Source: Deltaproteobacteria bacterium
GTDB lineage: Bacteria; Desulfobacterota; Anaeroferrophillalia; Anaeroferrophillales; Tharpellaceae
Reading direction: 5' to 3'
Assembly: GCA_030595135.1 (NCBI GenBank)
Contig: JAUVDU010000083.1
Span: 1-6,920 of the forward strand
DNA: 6,920 nucleotides
The stretch's first letter is position 1. Each line of letters starts with the position of its first letter. Both the position numbers and the translations under genes were made by a program. Positions 5,936 through 6,920 of the stretch are shown here, in pieces. The notes under the pieces were generated by a model, which saw only the letters and a program-made list of their open reading frames with translations, was not told the DNA's origin and searched no databases.

Positions 5936-6376
5936 TCAACCTTTCTTCCCCTGAAGCAGATCGGCCAGAGAGATCGAGCTCAAAAAAGAGCCGATTTTTT
6001 CATCCAGTTCTTCCCACATAGGCCGAGTAACGCAACAAGCATTGCGCAAATCGCTGGCAGCACAAGCGGCCTCATCATAATTATCACAAGTCTTACAATC
6101 GACCGGGTTTATCGACTCCTTGACAACTGACATAATCTCATCGAGAAAAATATCTTCAGGATCACGGGCAAAGAGATAGCCGCCCCCCGGCCCCCGGACA
6201 CTCTTAACCAGCCCGGAACGACGCAAATGGACAAAGAGCTGCTCCAGATAGCTGACTGAAATTCCTTCGACTTTACTGATGTCCTTGAGCGATATCGGCC
6301 CATCATGAGCGCTTGAGAGAATACCCAAAGAGACCATAGCCCGAACTGAATAACGACCTTTAGTAGAAAGTTTCAA
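5936..6376 (-). CDS. Rrf2-family transcriptional regulator (IscR/CymR-like)
   Basis: A 146-residue regulator. MKLSTKGRYSVRAM at the N-terminus and the winged-helix segment ISLKDISKVEGISVSYLEQL (28-47) with RGPGGGYLFARDPEDI (61-76) are classic Rrf2. The sensor loop carries C94, C97, C105, C114 and C115. IscR of E. coli ligates a [2Fe-2S] cluster with C92, C98, C104 and H107; here the position of the His is taken by Arg (C115-V-T-R-P-M-W), as in many Rrf2 proteins outside the IscR group. A cluster or a thiol sensor is plausible, but the ligands cannot be assigned. The start is TTG, overlapping the ferredoxin stop in TTGA (6376-6373), and has a full GGAGGT Shine-Dalgarno sequence 6-7 bases upstream, so translation is coupled to the ferredoxin. 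Being followed by a cysteine desulfurase, it probably controls cysteine or Fe-S supply and may regulate its own operon. Confidence 0.92.
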   Translation of the reverse strand: MKLSTKGRYSVRAMVSLGILSSAHDGPISLKDISKVEGISVSYLEQLFVHLRRSGLVKSVRGPGGGYLFARDPEDIFLDEIMSVVKESINPVDCKTCDNYDEAACAASDLRNACCVTRPMWEELDEKIGSFLSSISLADLLQGKKG

Positions 6377-6777
6377 AAGTTTACCTCCATTGCCCGAGGC
6401 GGGCAGACATTAACACAGAGACCGCAGGCACTGCAGTTTTCCGGTGCGAAAAGAACCTTCATCGAAGGCCTTTCAATATAGAGAGCTCCGGTCGGACAAA
6501 TTGCCGTACAGGCTCCGCAACTAGTACAAATATCCTCATTTCGTTTGACACTTTTTCTGATTGATTCAGCCTCGACCCCACTCTCCTTGAGAAAAGTCAG
6601 ACCTTGCTCTATAAGCACTTCATCACCGATTATCTCAAGAACCAGGTAGCTCTCTTTGCGCGGCAAGATCACGGCCCGTAAGATATTTACCACCAGATCG
6701 TAATTCTTGATAAGCTGGTAGACTATCGGTTTATCGTAATTATTCTGATTAAAATGAAGAACATATATTCTCTTCAT
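6373..6777 (-). CDS. NIL-domain two-cluster ferredoxin
   Basis: A 134-residue soluble protein in two parts. Residues 1-75 form a NIL domain (a small ACT-like fold also found at the end of methionine-transporter ATPases), with FNQNNYDKPIVYQLIKNYDL and ILRAVILPR. Residues 80-130 hold a 2[4Fe-4S] ferredoxin, with clusters C84-C87-C90-C94 and C115-C118-C121-C125, both CxxCxxCxxxCP. In methanogens and sulfate reducers, proteins of this exact layout work with COG1900 (DUF39) in making homocysteine from sulfide and aspartate semialdehyde, probably by supplying electrons. That role is inferred here from architecture and neighbours. It starts 14 bases after the UPF0280-like stop; AAGGA follows that stop directly and serves ATG 6777 at 9 bases. 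The 3' end overlaps the Rrf2 start by 4 bases. COG1900 itself is not in the window. Confidence 0.9.
   Translation of the reverse strand: MKRIYVLHFNQNNYDKPIVYQLIKNYDLVVNILRAVILPRKESYLVLEIIGDEVLIEQGLTFLKESGVEAESIRKSVKRNEDICTSCGACTAICPTGALYIERPSMKVLFAPENCSACGLCVNVCPPRAMEVNF
6383..6388 (-). promoter_or_regulatory. Ribosome binding site supporting the TTG start of the Rrf2 gene
   Basis: GGAGGT on the minus strand lies inside the last codons of the ferredoxin gene, 6 bases before TTG 6376. A strong site at ideal distance makes the rare TTG start and the 4-base stop/start overlap convincing. Confidence 0.8.
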
Positions 6778-6791
6778 ATATTAAATTCCTT

Positions 6792-6920
6792 CTACGATGT
6801 TATATTGATCAATTCAAGATCGCCGCCGGCGGCCAGATCATCTCCCATGACGGCTAGAGCTCCAAAGACACCATCTAAAGCCAGTGCCTTTTCAATAACA
6901 CGAGCGAGATCGGCTTTTTT
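6792..6920 (-). CDS. UPF0280 (COG2122)-like protein, C-terminal end
   Basis: An open frame enters from the right edge and ends in TAG at 6794-6792, giving 42 C-terminal residues: KKADLARVIEKALALDGV, then FGALAVMGDDLAAGGDLELINITS. The pattern helix, D/E-G-V, hydrophobic strand, G-D-x-L/I, G-D-L-E-L resembles the end of UPF0280 proteins (ApbE superfamily, COG2122), which accompany NIL-ferredoxins and COG1900 in sulfur-assimilation clusters. The name rests on this short match from memory plus context, so it is moderate. That the frame is coding is much safer: it runs to the edge, reads as a good protein, and its stop abuts the ferredoxin ribosome binding site, as in an operon. Confidence 0.55.
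   Translation of the reverse strand, partial: KKADLARVIEKALALDGVFGALAVMGDDLAAGGDLELINITS

Noticed and set aside
6822..6833. Perfect 12-bp palindrome GCCGCCGGCGGC
   Set aside because: It lies inside the UPF0280-like coding frame as Ala-Ala-Gly-Gly codons and has no T-run, so coding explains it.

Overview
The window looks like chromosomal DNA of an anaerobic, Gram-negative bacterium of the Desulfobacterota (former Deltaproteobacteria) type. The clues are a proteobacterial-style BatD, a NIL-domain ferredoxin next to what looks like a UPF0280 (COG2122) protein, an Rrf2 regulator with a cysteine desulfurase, a GspE/PilB ATPase with a tetra-cysteine motif, and an IPTL-CTERM tail. The taxon is inferred from gene content only.

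Layout. (1) Positions 2-1309, plus strand: the 3' part of batD, cut by the left window edge. (2) Positions 1306-1693, minus strand: a gene-poor stretch holding two orphan 3' ends. One is a [4Fe-4S] ferredoxin tail (1306-1473). The other is an IPTL-CTERM sorting tail (1529-1636) with no gene body in front of it. I see nothing recognisable in 1474-1528 or 1637-1693. (3) Positions 1694-3790, minus strand: an AT-richer module with a complete GspE/PilB-type secretion or pilus ATPase, followed by a 52-codon gene encoding a textbook coiled coil. (4) Positions 3791-4158: a 368-base non-coding stretch with repeated TTCATAC motifs, palindromes and a weak candidate promoter for the ATPase. (5) Positions 4159-6920, minus strand: a sulfur-metabolism cluster. 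In transcription order it is the UPF0280 C-terminus (cut by the right edge), NIL-ferredoxin, Rrf2 regulator (TTG start), intrinsic terminator-like hairpin, cysteine desulfurase, and hotdog thioesterase.

How it fits together. UPF0280/COG2122, NIL-ferredoxin and COG1900 (DUF39) proteins are known partners in sulfide-to-homocysteine assimilation in methanogens and sulfate reducers. No COG1900 gene is visible here, but it could lie just outside. The Rrf2 protein carries cysteines suited to an Fe-S or thiol sensor and is translationally coupled to the ferredoxin. The cysteine desulfurase would supply persulfide sulfur. A terminator directly before the desulfurase start suggests that read-through from the upstream genes is limited or controlled.

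The points most worth a second look are the orphan IPTL-CTERM tail and orphan ferredoxin tail beside the lone ATPase, the coiled-coil small protein behind that ATPase, the phased repeats in front of it, and the terminator leader of the desulfurase gene.
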